A stretch of 64,000 bases of DNA from Ponticoccus alexandrii (lineage in GTDB: Bacteria; Pseudomonadota; Alphaproteobacteria; Rhodobacterales; Rhodobacteraceae), in contig NZ_CP047166.1 of NCBI RefSeq assembly GCF_016806125.1, positions 62,001-126,000 of the forward strand, read 5' to 3'. Positions 17,180-26,168 of the stretch are shown here, in pieces. The position numbers were made by a program, and so were the translations under genes. The stretch's first letter is position 1. Each line of letters begins with the position of its first letter. The notes below the pieces were generated by a model that searched no databases, was not told where the DNA came from, and saw only the letters and a program-made list of their open reading frames with translations.

Positions 17180-17853
17180 GGTTGCTTGCCCTCATCGCCT
17201 TCTTTGCGGCGGGCCTGTCGCTGGCGCTGTCGGGCACCGGGGGGCTGGGCCGGGTGCTGCTGGCGCTGAACCTGCCGGGGCTGGCGGGGCCGCTGCTGGA
17301 GGACCCGGCGTGGCGCGGCGTCGCGGCCTACCGGGCCGGGGATCTTCAGGACGCCGCCGGGGACTTCGGCACCGCAAGGGCGCATTACAACCGGGGCACC
17401 GCGCTGGCCCGAGGCGGGCACTATGCCGAGGCGCTTGAAGCCTACGACCTGGCCATCGCCTTCGGAGACGCGGACGCCCGCGCCAATTTCGACCTGATCG
17501 CCGCCTATTACGCCGGGTTGGGCATCGACCCCGAAACGCTGGGCCTGTTCGGCAAGCGCGAAGGCGACGTTGCCGCCGAATCCTTCATCGCACAGGGCAA
17601 TGCCCGCGCCGCCGGAACCGGGGACGAGGTCACCAATTCAAATACCATGCTGGGCGCCGTACAGCTTCAGTCCCATGGCGAGCAGACGCGGGTGCGGCGG
17701 ATCTTCGACGACCGCTTCATGGTGGCGGACCGGCGCTGGCTGGAACAGCTGGCCGACGTGCCGGGGGACTACCTTGCCGCCCGCATCGCGCATGAGCGCA
17801 AGCGCCGCGCCGCGCTGGGGCTGGCGCCGCCCGACCCGGAGGACCCGATGTGA
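17176..17853 (+). CDS. TPR protein, MxaK/BatC-like
   Basis: 225 residues. An N-terminal signal anchor (LALIAFFAAGLSLAL) is followed by one or two TPR-like helix pairs, ARAHYNRGTALARGGHYAEA then LEAYDLAIAFGDADA. The C-terminal part (QLQSHGEQTRVRRIFDDRF) is conserved-looking but unassigned; MxaK proteins have the same anchor-TPR plan. It overlaps the VWA gene by four bases and the BatD-like gene by one. Likely membrane-attached on the periplasmic side. Confidence 0.8.
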   Translation: MRLLALIAFFAAGLSLALSGTGGLGRVLLALNLPGLAGPLLEDPAWRGVAAYRAGDLQDAAGDFGTARAHYNRGTALARGGHYAEALEAYDLAIAFGDADARANFDLIAAYYAGLGIDPETLGLFGKREGDVAAESFIAQGNARAAGTGDEVTNSNTMLGAVQLQSHGEQTRVRRIFDDRFMVADRRWLEQLADVPGDYLAARIAHERKRRAALGLAPPDPEDPM

Positions 17854-19115
17854 TGCGCTGGCTGCTTCTGACCCTGCTGATGTGGCCGCTTTGCGCGCAG
17901 GCCCAGTCCCGAACCGTCGCCCCCGAGGATCTGAGCCTGACCGTCGAGGTGATCGAGGGCCCCGCCACGCCCTACACCCGCGAGATGGTTATGATCGTGA
18001 TTCGGGGCACCTACCGCCGCCACGTCACCCGCGAACAGCTGGAACAGCCGGATCTTGACGGCTTCAACTGGACCCAGCTTGGCTCCGACATATGGCGCGA
18101 GGAACGCATCCGCGGGCGCCCCGTCAAGGTGATGGAGCGGCGCATGGCGCTTTATGCCGAGCGTCCCGGCAGGCTGACCATCGGCGCTTTCACCCACCAC
18201 CTGACGCTGACCGACGAGGACGACAACTGGTTTCCGCACGACATCACATCCGCGCCGGTGACGGTCGAGATCGCGGCGCCCCCGGTTTCGGACGCCGAGG
18301 GCTGGTGGTTCCCGGCAAAGCGGCTGGAGATCAGCGACCAGTGGTCCAATGCCCCCGACCGGCTGACCCCCGGAGAGGGGGTGCTGCGGATCGTCCGGGT
18401 CGAAGCCCTGGGTGTCACGCCAGAGATGATCCCGCCGATGCCGGACCTGACGTCGCCCTCGGGCATGGTCTTTCCACACCCGGAAAAGCGGCTGGTGGAG
18501 CTGACGCCCTACGGCCCCGTTTCCTACGCCTTCTGGCGCTGGACCATCCAGCCGACCAACGGGCGCTCCGCCATCGTCGAGCCGCTGGAATTCAGCTTCT
18601 ACGATACCGAGAACCGGGTGATGCGGGAGGTCACGATCTCGGCGCAGAGGGTCGCCTACGCCGAGGCCGGGCTGCCGCCGCCGGATGTGCCGGTGCCGAC
18701 GGTGCGGCTGCCGGGGTGGCCTCTGGCGCTGCTGGCGGGGCTGGTCTTCGCGGGTGGGCTGCTCTGGGTGTTGAAGGGGCGGCGGGCGGATGCGGCGGTC
18801 CTGCGCCGCCGCCTGCCGTGGCTCGATCCGCAGGCGCGGCGGATGCTGCTGGCGGCGCGCCGGGGCGACACGGCGGCCACCCGACGTGCCGCCCGGGGCC
18901 TGCTGCGCGGCAGCGGGCAGGCGGGCGCGGCGCTGCTGCACCGCTTCGACGCCGACCGCTTGCGGCCCGGCGCAGAGCCGCCGGACCTGCGGGCCTTTGC
19001 CCGGTCCGTGCTGGGTCTTCTGCGGCGGCAGGGATACAGACCAAACGCTGCGTTGTCAGACCCGCGCCCCCGGCTCACGCTGGGTCAAGGCCCGCGAGTC
19101 ACGCGGGCCCGATAA
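17853..19115 (+). CDS. BatD-like membrane protein
   Basis: 420 residues: a signal peptide ending LCAQAQ, a large extracytoplasmic beta region (EDLSLTVEVIEGPATPYTRE and similar), one helix near 285-305 (WPLALLAGLVFAGGLLWVL), and a basic cytoplasmic helical tail. This is the BatD plan and it closes the MoxR/VWA operon. The ATG at 17853 shares a base with the previous stop; a GTG at 17850 with GGAGGA upstream is nearly as good. Partner of the two VWA proteins by analogy with bat operons. Confidence 0.8.
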   Translation: MRWLLLTLLMWPLCAQAQSRTVAPEDLSLTVEVIEGPATPYTREMVMIVIRGTYRRHVTREQLEQPDLDGFNWTQLGSDIWREERIRGRPVKVMERRMALYAERPGRLTIGAFTHHLTLTDEDDNWFPHDITSAPVTVEIAAPPVSDAEGWWFPAKRLEISDQWSNAPDRLTPGEGVLRIVRVEALGVTPEMIPPMPDLTSPSGMVFPHPEKRLVELTPYGPVSYAFWRWTIQPTNGRSAIVEPLEFSFYDTENRVMREVTISAQRVAYAEAGLPPPDVPVPTVRLPGWPLALLAGLVFAGGLLWVLKGRRADAAVLRRRLPWLDPQARRMLLAARRGDTAATRRAARGLLRGSGQAGAALLHRFDADRLRPGAEPPDLRAFARSVLGLLRRQGYRPNAALSDPRPRLTLGQGPRVTRAR

Positions 19116-19130
19116 CGGGAGGACTTCGAT

Positions 19131-19760
19131 TTGGGACTGCTCGACATCTTTTTCGGCGGCGGGGGAAGCGCCACGGAAGCGACCGCGCCGCGCTATACAC
19201 ATGTGAAGATACACCCGCAGGTGGACAATGGCATTCCGGCTGAAAAACCCGGCTTTTCCGGCGGCACCCTGACCTGCAAATGCGCGACGAACCCGGTGGT
19301 GGTCGAGGTCGGCGCGCAGACCGCGCATAACCACGTCTGCGGCTGCACCAAGTGCTGGAAGCCCGCAGGCGCCGTCTTCAGCCAGATCGCCGTGGTCGGC
19401 CGCGACCATGTGACAGTCAGGGAAAACGGCGACAAGCTGGATATCGTCGATGCCTCTGCCGCGATCCAGCGCCACGCCTGCCGCGAATGCGGCACCCATA
19501 TGTATGGCCGTATCGAGAATACCGGCCATCCCTTTCACGGGCTGGATTTTGTCCACACCGAACTGTCGGACCAGACCGGCTGGGCGGCGCCGACCTTTGC
19601 CGCCTTCGTCTCTTCGATCATCGAATCGGGTGTCGATCCGTCGCGCATGGATGACATCCGGGGGCGGTTGTCAGAAATCGGCCTGACGCCCTATGATTGT
19701 CTCTCTCCGCCACTGATGGATGCCATCGCGACCCATGTGGCGAAGCAAAGCGTCCATTGA
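19131..19760 (+). CDS. gfa: S-(hydroxymethyl)glutathione synthase
   Basis: 209 residues, closely like Paracoccus Gfa. It has [11 protein letters not shown], the zinc-ligand segments [22 protein letters not shown] and [12 protein letters not shown], and the conserved FVHTELSD and PLMDAIATH endings. It speeds the condensation of formaldehyde and glutathione, the first step of glutathione-linked formaldehyde oxidation. The start is TTG at 19131, with GGGAGGA eight bases upstream. An N-terminal glycine-rich extension ([11 protein letters not shown]) of about 20 residues is not part of the usual core. It is 15 bp after the MoxR operon. Confidence 0.95.
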   Translation: MGLLDIFFGGGGSATEATAPRYTHVKIHPQVDNGIPAEKPGFSGGTLTCKCATNPVVVEVGAQTAHNHVCGCTKCWKPAGAVFSQIAVVGRDHVTVRENGDKLDIVDASAAIQRHACRECGTHMYGRIENTGHPFHGLDFVHTELSDQTGWAAPTFAAFVSSIIESGVDPSRMDDIRGRLSEIGLTPYDCLSPPLMDAIATHVAKQSVH

Positions 19761-19873
19761 CGCCCTGTCGGATCGCCCCGAAAAGAGGCGATCCGCCCAC
19801 TGTCTGCACAACTGCGAGAGTAGGTTGCATTATGGTGCAGTTCGGCTAGCTTTCTTGTTGGGGAGGATTGGCC

Positions 19874-20593
19874 ATGCAACACTTCAAGGTGGTCGACTCG
19901 GGACTTTCAGTTTCCACGGTGCTCATCGTGGACGATCATCCGCTGTTCATCGACGCGCTTGCATCCGCTCTGGAAGGCGTGTTTCGCGGCGTGACGGTCC
20001 GCAAGGCCGGATCGCTCGGCGCGGCGCTGAAGGTGCTGGACGAGGGGTTCCGGCCCGATCTGGTGATGTTCGACCTGAAACTGCCGGACGTGCACGGCAT
20101 TTCCGGCTTCGTGACCCTGCGGGCAAGGGTGCCGGACGTACCGATCCTTGTGATCTCCTCGCTGACCTCGCGCGCCGTGGTCGCGGCCCTGATGCAGGAG
20201 GGCTCTGCGGGGTTTCTGACCAAGGACACCCCGGTCGAAGAGCTTCAGTCGGTGCTGGGCGAGATCGCCAAGGGCCGAAAGTATGTCCCCAAGGACTACC
20301 GCGACGAAGGCGAAGAGGAAGAGCCTCTGCCCGAAGGCCTGCAAGGCAACCTCGCCTCGCTGACGCCGCAACAGCAGAAGGTCATGAAGCTGATCTGTGC
20401 CGGCAAGCCAAACAAGCAGATCGCCTACGAGCTGCAACTGGCCGAGGCGACGGTAAAGGCCCATATCACCGCCCTGCTGCGGCGCCTAGGCGTGCGCAAC
20501 CGCACGCAGGCGGCGCTGATGGTCGAGGCGGCGCGCGCAAGCGCCATAGCCACGGAAGAAGAGCCCGAGACCCGAAACTTCCTGTGCCACTGA
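19874..20593 (+). CDS. LuxR-family response regulator
   Basis: 239 residues. Receiver: VLIVDDHPLFIDAL, phospho-acceptor Asp67 in VMFDLKLPDVHG, and LTKDTPVEEL. The C-terminal HTH reads LTPQQQKVMKLICAGKPNKQ then EATVKAHITALLRRLGV. ATG at 19874 has GGGAGGA upstream; a TTG at 19868 would add two residues. It is followed by FIST and hybrid-kinase genes. LuxR regulators (FlhR, MxbM, AgmR/ErbR type) control PQQ alcohol and formaldehyde oxidation genes in other bacteria, so it is a good candidate for controlling the formaldehyde/xox operon. Confidence 0.88.
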   Translation: MQHFKVVDSGLSVSTVLIVDDHPLFIDALASALEGVFRGVTVRKAGSLGAALKVLDEGFRPDLVMFDLKLPDVHGISGFVTLRARVPDVPILVISSLTSRAVVAALMQEGSAGFLTKDTPVEELQSVLGEIAKGRKYVPKDYRDEGEEEEPLPEGLQGNLASLTPQQQKVMKLICAGKPNKQIAYELQLAEATVKAHITALLRRLGVRNRTQAALMVEAARASAIATEEEPETRNFLCH

Positions 20594-20608
20594 TACCACG
20601 GGACCGCC

Positions 20609-21775
20609 ATGCGCGACGATGACTTCCCCCGCGAGGCGCCGTCCTACGTGACGGTCTCGCATTCCCATTCGGATGACCCGCGCACCGCCGTGGCAGAAGC
20701 GGCGGGCCGGATCAGCCTGCCCGACACCTGTTTCGTGCTGGCCTTCGTACCCTCGGCGCTGGACTGCGACAGCGTCGCAGAGGCGCTGAGCACCCACCTG
20801 CCGGGCGTGCCTGTCTTCGGCTGCACCACGGCGGGCCAGATAACCTCCGAGGGCTATCAGAATGACGCCCTGCTGCTGATCGCCTTCAAGCGCGAGAACT
20901 TTCGCTGTTCCTCGGCGCTGTTCACGCCGCTGAAGCCGCTGTCCATCGCCTCGATTGTCGAAACGGTCGGCAAGCGGAATGCCAAGTTCACCCATACCGC
21001 GGGCTGGAACCGGCTGGCGCTGGTCTTCGCCGACGGGTTGTCCAAGCAAGAGGACCTGCTGGCCTCGGTGCTGGAATCGGTGCTGGAGGGCATCCCGGTC
21101 TTCGGCGGCTCCGCCGGGGACGGGCTGTCCTTCGACCGCACGATGATCCTGCACGACGGCGCCTGTCACGACAACGCCGCCCTGCTGCTGCTGGTGGAAA
21201 CCAACCTGCATTACCAGGGCCTCAGCTTCGACCATTTCCTGCCCGCCGGGCGTGAACTGGTGATCACGCAGGCGCTGACCGAGGAACGGCTGGTGCTGGA
21301 GATCAACGGCGCCCCCGCCGCGCAGGAATACGCCCGGCTGATCGGCTGCGCGGTCGAGGACCTGTCGCCGCAGGTCTTCGCCGAGAACCCCATGCTGGTC
21401 TGCCACAAGAACAACCACTACATCCGCGCCGTCGCGGGCATCCACGAAGCGCAGGCCATGTCCTTCCTCGCCGCCATCGACGATGGGCTGATCATGACGC
21501 TGGGGCGCGGCAAGGAGATCCTGCAGACGCTGGAGGCAGAGCTGGACCTACGCACGCCCGCAGGGGCGCCGCCCGATTTCATCCTCGCCTTCGACTGCGT
21601 GCTGAGAAAGCTGGAGATCGAGCAGAAGCAGCTGGGCGCGCAGGTCTCCGATATCTTCCGGCGGCACAGCGTCTTCGGCTTCAACACCTACGGCGAACAG
21701 CACCGTGGGCTGCACATGAACCAGACCTTCGTGGGCATCGCCTTCTTCGATCCGGAGGGGAGCCGCCTGCATTGA
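20609..21775 (+). CDS. FIST-domain sensory protein
   Basis: 388 residues. FIST N-domain (VFGCTTAGQITSEGY, GIPVFGGSAGDGLSF) followed by the FIST C-domain (NNHYIRAVAGIHEA, then FILAFDCVLRKLEIEQ and FGFNTYGEQHRGLHMNQTF in shorter blocks). FIST proteins are thought to bind small ligands in signalling. No transmembrane helix, so cytoplasmic. Its stop overlaps the ATG of the hybrid kinase, so the two are translationally coupled and probably act together. Confidence 0.87.
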   Translation: MRDDDFPREAPSYVTVSHSHSDDPRTAVAEAAGRISLPDTCFVLAFVPSALDCDSVAEALSTHLPGVPVFGCTTAGQITSEGYQNDALLLIAFKRENFRCSSALFTPLKPLSIASIVETVGKRNAKFTHTAGWNRLALVFADGLSKQEDLLASVLESVLEGIPVFGGSAGDGLSFDRTMILHDGACHDNAALLLLVETNLHYQGLSFDHFLPAGRELVITQALTEERLVLEINGAPAAQEYARLIGCAVEDLSPQVFAENPMLVCHKNNHYIRAVAGIHEAQAMSFLAAIDDGLIMTLGRGKEILQTLEAELDLRTPAGAPPDFILAFDCVLRKLEIEQKQLGAQVSDIFRRHSVFGFNTYGEQHRGLHMNQTFVGIAFFDPEGSRLH

Positions 21776-24045
21776 TGAACCTGATCGACCCCGATGAACC
21801 GCTGGAAACCCGGCTGGAGCGGCAGAACAAGATCATCAACGCGCTGGTGCGCCGCGCCACCCGGCAGAACGACATCGGCCAGACCGCCTACAGCGCCTTC
21901 CAGTCGGCCATCGAGTTGCAGGCGCAGGTCGCCGCCAAGAACCGCGATCTGGAACGCGCCACGACGGAACTGGAAAGCGTCCGGGTCGAGCGCGAGCGCA
22001 CGCGCAAGAACCTCGACGAGGCGCTGTCCGCCATGGGCGAGGGCTTTGCACTGTTCACCGAGGGGCGGCTGGACGTCTGCAACGACCTCTTCCGCAACAT
22101 CCTGCCCGACATCTCCCCGCGCCTGACGCCGGGGCTGTCGCTGCAGGGCTACTTCGCGCTGATGGGCGACAGCCGGCACGTGGTTTCCACCGACCGGCAG
22201 ATCAGTTCGACCGCCATGGCCGTGCCCTCCAGTTCGCTGGTGATCGAGCTGACGGGCGACCGCTGGTATCAGCTTTCGGTGCAGCGCACCTCGTCCGAGA
22301 ACATGATCCTGCTGCTGACGGAAATCACCTCGATCGTCCGGCAGAACCGCAGCGAGAAAGAGCACCTGATCGACAGGCAGGCCGACTATTTGCAGGCGGT
22401 CTTCGAGAACATGACATCGGGCATCTGCACCTTCTCGGCAGAGGGCGAGGTGGTCATGCACAACCAGCAGTTCCGGCAATTGTCGGGGCTGCCCTACACC
22501 GCGCTGCAAAAGGGCATGACCCTGACGCGGCTGCTGAACCTGCTGTCCAGCCGGGGCTACATCGCGGAACGCTCGCTGTTGCAGGTGGACGTCTGGCGCC
22601 AGCGGCTGTTGCGACAGGGCCGGGTGCGCCGACAGGTTCGCAGCCATGCGGGGCAGGTCTTCGACCTTCAGGCGAACCTCTTGCCGGACGGCGGGTTCAT
22701 CGTCGAGCTGAAGGACGTGACGCTGGAAAACCGCGCCACCGAGACGCTGGAAAACCGCGTGACAGAGCGCACGGCGGAACTGACCCGCACCAACGAGCGC
22801 CTGACCCAGCAATACGAGGAAAAGGCCCGCGTCGAAGAGGAACTGCGGCTGGCCAAGGAGCGCGCCGAGGCGGCCGTGCGCTCGAAGACGCGCTTTCTGG
22901 CGGCGGCCTCGCACGACCTGTTGCAGCCGATCAACGCCGCCAAGCTGCTGATCGCCACGCTGAAGCAGAACGCGGCAGAGACCGTCCACGCGCCGATGAT
23001 CGACCGGCTGAAGGGGGCGTTTTCTTCGATCGAGCAACTGCTGCACGCGCTTCTGGACATCTCGCGGCTGGACAGCAGCGACCACGACACGGTGCATCCG
23101 ACGACGCTGAACCTCGGGTCGATCTTGCAGGGCGTCTTCGAGGACCAGATGCCGCTGGCCGAACAGCGCGGGGTCGACCTGCGCATGGTGTCCTGCCCGG
23201 TGCATGTGCGGTCCGACCCGACCTACCTGCTGCGCTCGGTGCAGAACCTCGTGGTGAACGCGATCCAGTATTCGCAGCCCGGCGGCACGGTGCTGATGGG
23301 CTGCCGCAGACGCGGCGGCAAGGTGGTGCTTCAGGTCTGGGACACCGGCATCGGCATCGGCGAAGAGGACCAGGGCCGCATCTTCGAGGAATTCGCCCGC
23401 GCCGGGAACGTGCCCTCGGGGTCGGGCGTGGGGCTGGGCCTGTCCATCGTGGAACGCACCTGCCGCCATCTGGGGCACCGGCTCTGGATGCACTCCGAGA
23501 TCGGCGTGGGGTCGGTCTTCTGCATCGAATTCGACCCGGTCGACGGCTCTGACCTGATCCCGGAGCCTGAACCAGGCCCGGGAGTGATCGGCGACGTGCC
23601 GATGGACCATATCGCGCTGGTCGTCGAGAACGACCCCAACGTGCTCTTCGCCACCACGCAGACGCTGGAGACATGGGGCGCCAGCGTCCTGCCCGCCAGT
23701 TCCACCGCAGAGGCCGTGCAGCATGTGCGCGACATCGGCATGGCCCCCGACATCCTGCTGGTGGATTACCAGCTTGACGGTCAGGACACGGGCATCGCCG
23801 CGATCCGCGCCGTGCGGGATGAAACCGGCGTAGAGGTGCCCGCCATCATGATCACCGCCGACCGGCGGGAAAGCCTGCGGCGGACGGGGGCAGAGATGGA
23901 TTTTTCGGTGATGACGAAGCCGGTGCAGGTCTCTCGGCTGCGCCCGCTGATCGAATGGAAGATCCGGGAACAGGCGCAGCGCGCCGCCGCCGGTGATCCG
24001 AAAGTCGGCGGTGACAGCGGGCGCCAGCCGCATAGTCTCGGCTGA
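21775..24045 (+). CDS. PAS-containing hybrid histidine kinase (NahK/ErcS'-like)
   Basis: 756 residues and no membrane helix. An N-terminal coiled coil (to ~80), two PAS-like regions (~85-190 and ~205-315), a second coiled coil (~320-365), HisKA with His380 in AASHDLLQPINAAK, HATPase (NAIQYSQPGG, DTGIGIGEED, GVGLGLSIVE), and a C-terminal receiver with Asp664 in LLVDYQLDGQ. The layout matches the cytoplasmic NahK/ErcS' kinases; ErcS' acts in the network controlling PQQ ethanol oxidation in Pseudomonas. Here it likely senses a cytoplasmic C1 signal via the FIST partner and acts on the LuxR regulator. Confidence 0.87.
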   Translation: MNLIDPDEPLETRLERQNKIINALVRRATRQNDIGQTAYSAFQSAIELQAQVAAKNRDLERATTELESVRVERERTRKNLDEALSAMGEGFALFTEGRLDVCNDLFRNILPDISPRLTPGLSLQGYFALMGDSRHVVSTDRQISSTAMAVPSSSLVIELTGDRWYQLSVQRTSSENMILLLTEITSIVRQNRSEKEHLIDRQADYLQAVFENMTSGICTFSAEGEVVMHNQQFRQLSGLPYTALQKGMTLTRLLNLLSSRGYIAERSLLQVDVWRQRLLRQGRVRRQVRSHAGQVFDLQANLLPDGGFIVELKDVTLENRATETLENRVTERTAELTRTNERLTQQYEEKARVEEELRLAKERAEAAVRSKTRFLAAASHDLLQPINAAKLLIATLKQNAAETVHAPMIDRLKGAFSSIEQLLHALLDISRLDSSDHDTVHPTTLNLGSILQGVFEDQMPLAEQRGVDLRMVSCPVHVRSDPTYLLRSVQNLVVNAIQYSQPGGTVLMGCRRRGGKVVLQVWDTGIGIGEEDQGRIFEEFARAGNVPSGSGVGLGLSIVERTCRHLGHRLWMHSEIGVGSVFCIEFDPVDGSDLIPEPEPGPGVIGDVPMDHIALVVENDPNVLFATTQTLETWGASVLPASSTAEAVQHVRDIGMAPDILLVDYQLDGQDTGIAAIRAVRDETGVEVPAIMITADRRESLRRTGAEMDFSVMTKPVQVSRLRPLIEWKIREQAQRAAAGDPKVGGDSGRQPHSLG

Positions 24046-24060
24046 GGGAGGATTTCGACG

Positions 24061-24729
24061 ATGAAAATGCTGGTGGTTGCGGTTGTGCTGATGACGGGGC
24101 TGGGACAAGGCGCCATGGCCGAGCGGGTGGATGGCCTGAAGACATACGACCTGCTGTTCCGCGACGGCACGCTGGACGATGTGTCGCGCGACGCGGCCCT
24201 GACCTATAGCCGCGCGGTGACGAACACCCTGAAGCCCGAGGCGGCCGAGCGCGACAGCGGGGCCATCGCGCTGACCATCGACGACAGCGGGCAGGCGCCG
24301 GTCGCGCTGCTCGAATTCCGGCAGGGCGACAAGCATCGCGGGCTGGGCAAGTTCCCGGCCAGCGTCGGCAACCCGATGATCATGTATTTCTACGAAACGG
24401 TGGTCCGCGATATGGCCGAAAGCGCGGGAGGCAGTCCCTTCTACATCCGCAACCGGGTGAAAGAGGCGCTGGTCCAGCCTTCCGACGTCATCGCGGGGCA
24501 GGCCGAGGTCGGCGGCGAATCCGTGCCGACGCAGACGATCCGCCTGAAACCCTTCGCGGACGATCCCAACCGGGCGCAGATGCAGGGCTTTGGCGATCTT
24601 GAACTGGCGGTGACCATGTCCGAAGAGGTGCCGGGCTGGTACCTGAGCCTTGAAGCGGGTGTGCCGGGCGAGGGCGCGCCGCTCTACCATTCGCGCATTG
24701 CCTTCGAAGCGCAGGAGGTGATGCCATGA
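24061..24729 (+). CDS. Secreted protein of unknown function
   Basis: 222 residues. The signal peptide ends GQGAMA before ERVDGLKTYD. The mature part has no cysteine and no recognised motif; segments such as VALLEFRQGDKHRGLGKFPA and GNPMIMYFYETVVRDMAE suggest a soluble mixed alpha/beta protein. A good AGGGAGGA lies upstream of the ATG. It is 15 bp from the kinase and overlaps the next gene by four bases, so it belongs to this operon and may be a periplasmic accessory of the C1 system. Confidence 0.7.
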   Translation: MKMLVVAVVLMTGLGQGAMAERVDGLKTYDLLFRDGTLDDVSRDAALTYSRAVTNTLKPEAAERDSGAIALTIDDSGQAPVALLEFRQGDKHRGLGKFPASVGNPMIMYFYETVVRDMAESAGGSPFYIRNRVKEALVQPSDVIAGQAEVGGESVPTQTIRLKPFADDPNRAQMQGFGDLELAVTMSEEVPGWYLSLEAGVPGEGAPLYHSRIAFEAQEVMP

Positions 24730-25070
24730 AACGCCTGCTGGCCGCCTTCCTGCTGATCCCGCTGGGCGCTGCCGCGCAGGACGGGACAGAGCGTTACAAC
24801 GACTATCCCACCGCCGCGCGGGCCGACTATGTCTTTGCCTGCATGGCGACGAATGGCAACTCGCGGGTCGTGCTTCAGCAATGCGCCTGCTCGATCGACG
24901 AAATCGCCTCCATCATCCCCTTCGCCGTCTACGAGCAGGCAGAGACGGTTCTGTCCATGCGCCGCAGCGGTGGCGAGCGGATGGCGGTCTTCAACTCTGC
25001 GGTGGCAGCGCAAAAGCCGGTGGATGACCTGCGGCGCGCGCAGGCCGAGGCCGAGCTCGTCTGCTTCTGA
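24726..25070 (+). CDS. Small secreted cysteine-containing protein, unknown
   Basis: 114 residues, with a signal peptide ending LGAAAQ before DGTERYNDYPT. Four cysteines in the mature part (VFACMAT, QQCACS, LVCF) resemble a disulfide-stabilised helical protein. It overlaps the upstream gene (ATGA). Convergent with the SoxYZ-like gene. Similar short proteins occur in PQQ clusters of Rhodobacterales, but I cannot name the family. Confidence 0.68.
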   Translation: MKRLLAAFLLIPLGAAAQDGTERYNDYPTAARADYVFACMATNGNSRVVLQQCACSIDEIASIIPFAVYEQAETVLSMRRSGGERMAVFNSAVAAQKPVDDLRRAQAEAELVCF

Positions 25071-25097
25071 GGTCCCCCCTTGCGATCCGGGCCGGGA

Positions 25098-25117
25098 CCG
25101 AGGGGCCAGCCCCTCGG
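25098..25117. terminator. Hairpin downstream of 24726-25070
   Basis: Perfect 8-bp stem CCGAGGGG / CCCCTCGG with a four-base loop, 28 bp after the stop. No T-run follows directly. Probably a 3' stem for the plus-strand operon. Confidence 0.45.
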
Positions 25118-25190
25118 GCTCCTCGAGGTATTTACCAGACCAAAGAAGGGCAGGCCCCTCTTTCTTCTGTCCTTAAATATCCTGGGGGGT

Positions 25191-25209
25191 CCGGGGGCAA
25201 AGCCCCCGG
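25191..25209. terminator. GC-rich palindrome in the convergent gap
   Basis: Perfect 8-bp stem CCGGGGGC / GCCCCCGG around AAA, 37 bp from the 3' end of the minus-strand SoxYZ-like gene. An imperfect palindrome of AT-richer sequence (about 25121-25185, GGTATTTA ... TAAATATCC) lies between it and the hairpin at 25098. Such elements are common at gene ends in Rhodobacterales. Confidence 0.5.
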
Positions 25210-25246
25210 CCGGTCGGCTGCCGTCAGGCAGACGAAACCAGGGCTG

Positions 25247-26047
25247 TCAGCCCTGCGCCTCTTTCGGCAGGACCTGCGAGAAGGCGTTTCCCTCGGTGTC
25301 CGTCGCCTTGACGGTCAGCGCGGGCGCGCCGTTGTCGTCGTAGGAAAAGCGGAACACCGGGTTCTCGGAGATCGAGATGCCGCCGTCCATCGTGAAGAGC
25401 ATCTCGTCGCCCTGCCAGACCTCGAGGTGATCGATGAAATGCGCCGGGATGAACAGCTGCGTGATCTGGTCCCGCTGCAGGCCCGAGTAGTTCGGGTGCC
25501 GCAGCATGATCTGCGCCTCGCGGCGGGGGGTGGAGATCTGCGGGTCTCCGAACAGGCGCAGTTTCATCTGGCCCATCCCGGCCAGCGCCTCTGACGGGTC
25601 GCGGGAGGCGGGGGCCGAGCAGCCGCCCGAGGCCTTGACGAAGCGGCCGGTCATGAAGGTGCCGGCCCCGGTTTCCGAGATCACGCGGACATTGGAGTAT
25701 TGGTCTACGCGCACCCGAAGCTCGAAGTCGAGCGGCGCCATGGCCTCGCCGAAGGTCAGCTCGGCGGCGACCGGCGCGGGATTCTCGTCGATGACCACGG
25801 TGGCCTTGGTGATCGTCGCCGTCGGGTCGGTCTGGGTCAGCTTGATCGGCACGGTGGCGGCGTCATGCGCGCGGTAGGGCGCGTCCAGCGCCAGCGGGCC
25901 GCCCTCAATCACCTGCGCATCGCCGATCACGTCGCCGCGCAGATCCTGCCATGTGGCGCTGTCGGTCAGCGGGTTCTGCACCTCCTCCGCCTGCGCGGCG
26001 AAGGCGGCAAGCGCCAGTGCGCCCGCCATGAAGAGCCTGTGGGTCAT
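25247..26047 (-). CDS. Quinoprotein dehydrogenase-associated SoxYZ-like carrier (fused)
   Basis: 266 residues. A signal peptide ends AAQA, followed by a SoxY-like half (TVPIKLTQTD, ATVVIDENPAPVAAEL, ISETGAGTF) ending in GGC (Cys143), then a SoxZ-like half (KLRLFGDPQIS, MLRHPNYSGLQRDQ). In sulfur oxidation the SoxY C-terminal GGCGG cysteine carries the sulfur substrate; here the cysteine sits at the junction of the two halves. The family (TIGR04557 as I recall) occurs with PQQ dehydrogenases. GGAGGAGAAG precedes ATG 26047. Divergent from the metallohydrolase gene, its usual partner. Confidence 0.88.
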   Translation of the reverse strand: MTHRLFMAGALALAAFAAQAEEVQNPLTDSATWQDLRGDVIGDAQVIEGGPLALDAPYRAHDAATVPIKLTQTDPTATITKATVVIDENPAPVAAELTFGEAMAPLDFELRVRVDQYSNVRVISETGAGTFMTGRFVKASGGCSAPASRDPSEALAGMGQMKLRLFGDPQISTPRREAQIMLRHPNYSGLQRDQITQLFIPAHFIDHLEVWQGDEMLFTMDGGISISENPVFRFSYDDNGAPALTVKATDTEGNAFSQVLPKEAQG

Positions 26048-26168
26048 GCCTTCTCCTCCTGCATGAACGGGATGAGCCTGCCATACATGCAACCTTTGCG
26101 ATACCGCGCGGAAAGTCTGTGTGGCATGGGCAGGCGCCTGTGGCAGGGTGGCGGCGGGAGGACCGGCC

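Noticed and set aside
21688-24690. 1000-codon minus-strand open frame
   Set aside because: Antisense to the FIST/hybrid kinase genes, which have clear motifs on the plus strand. The frame is only open because of GC bias.
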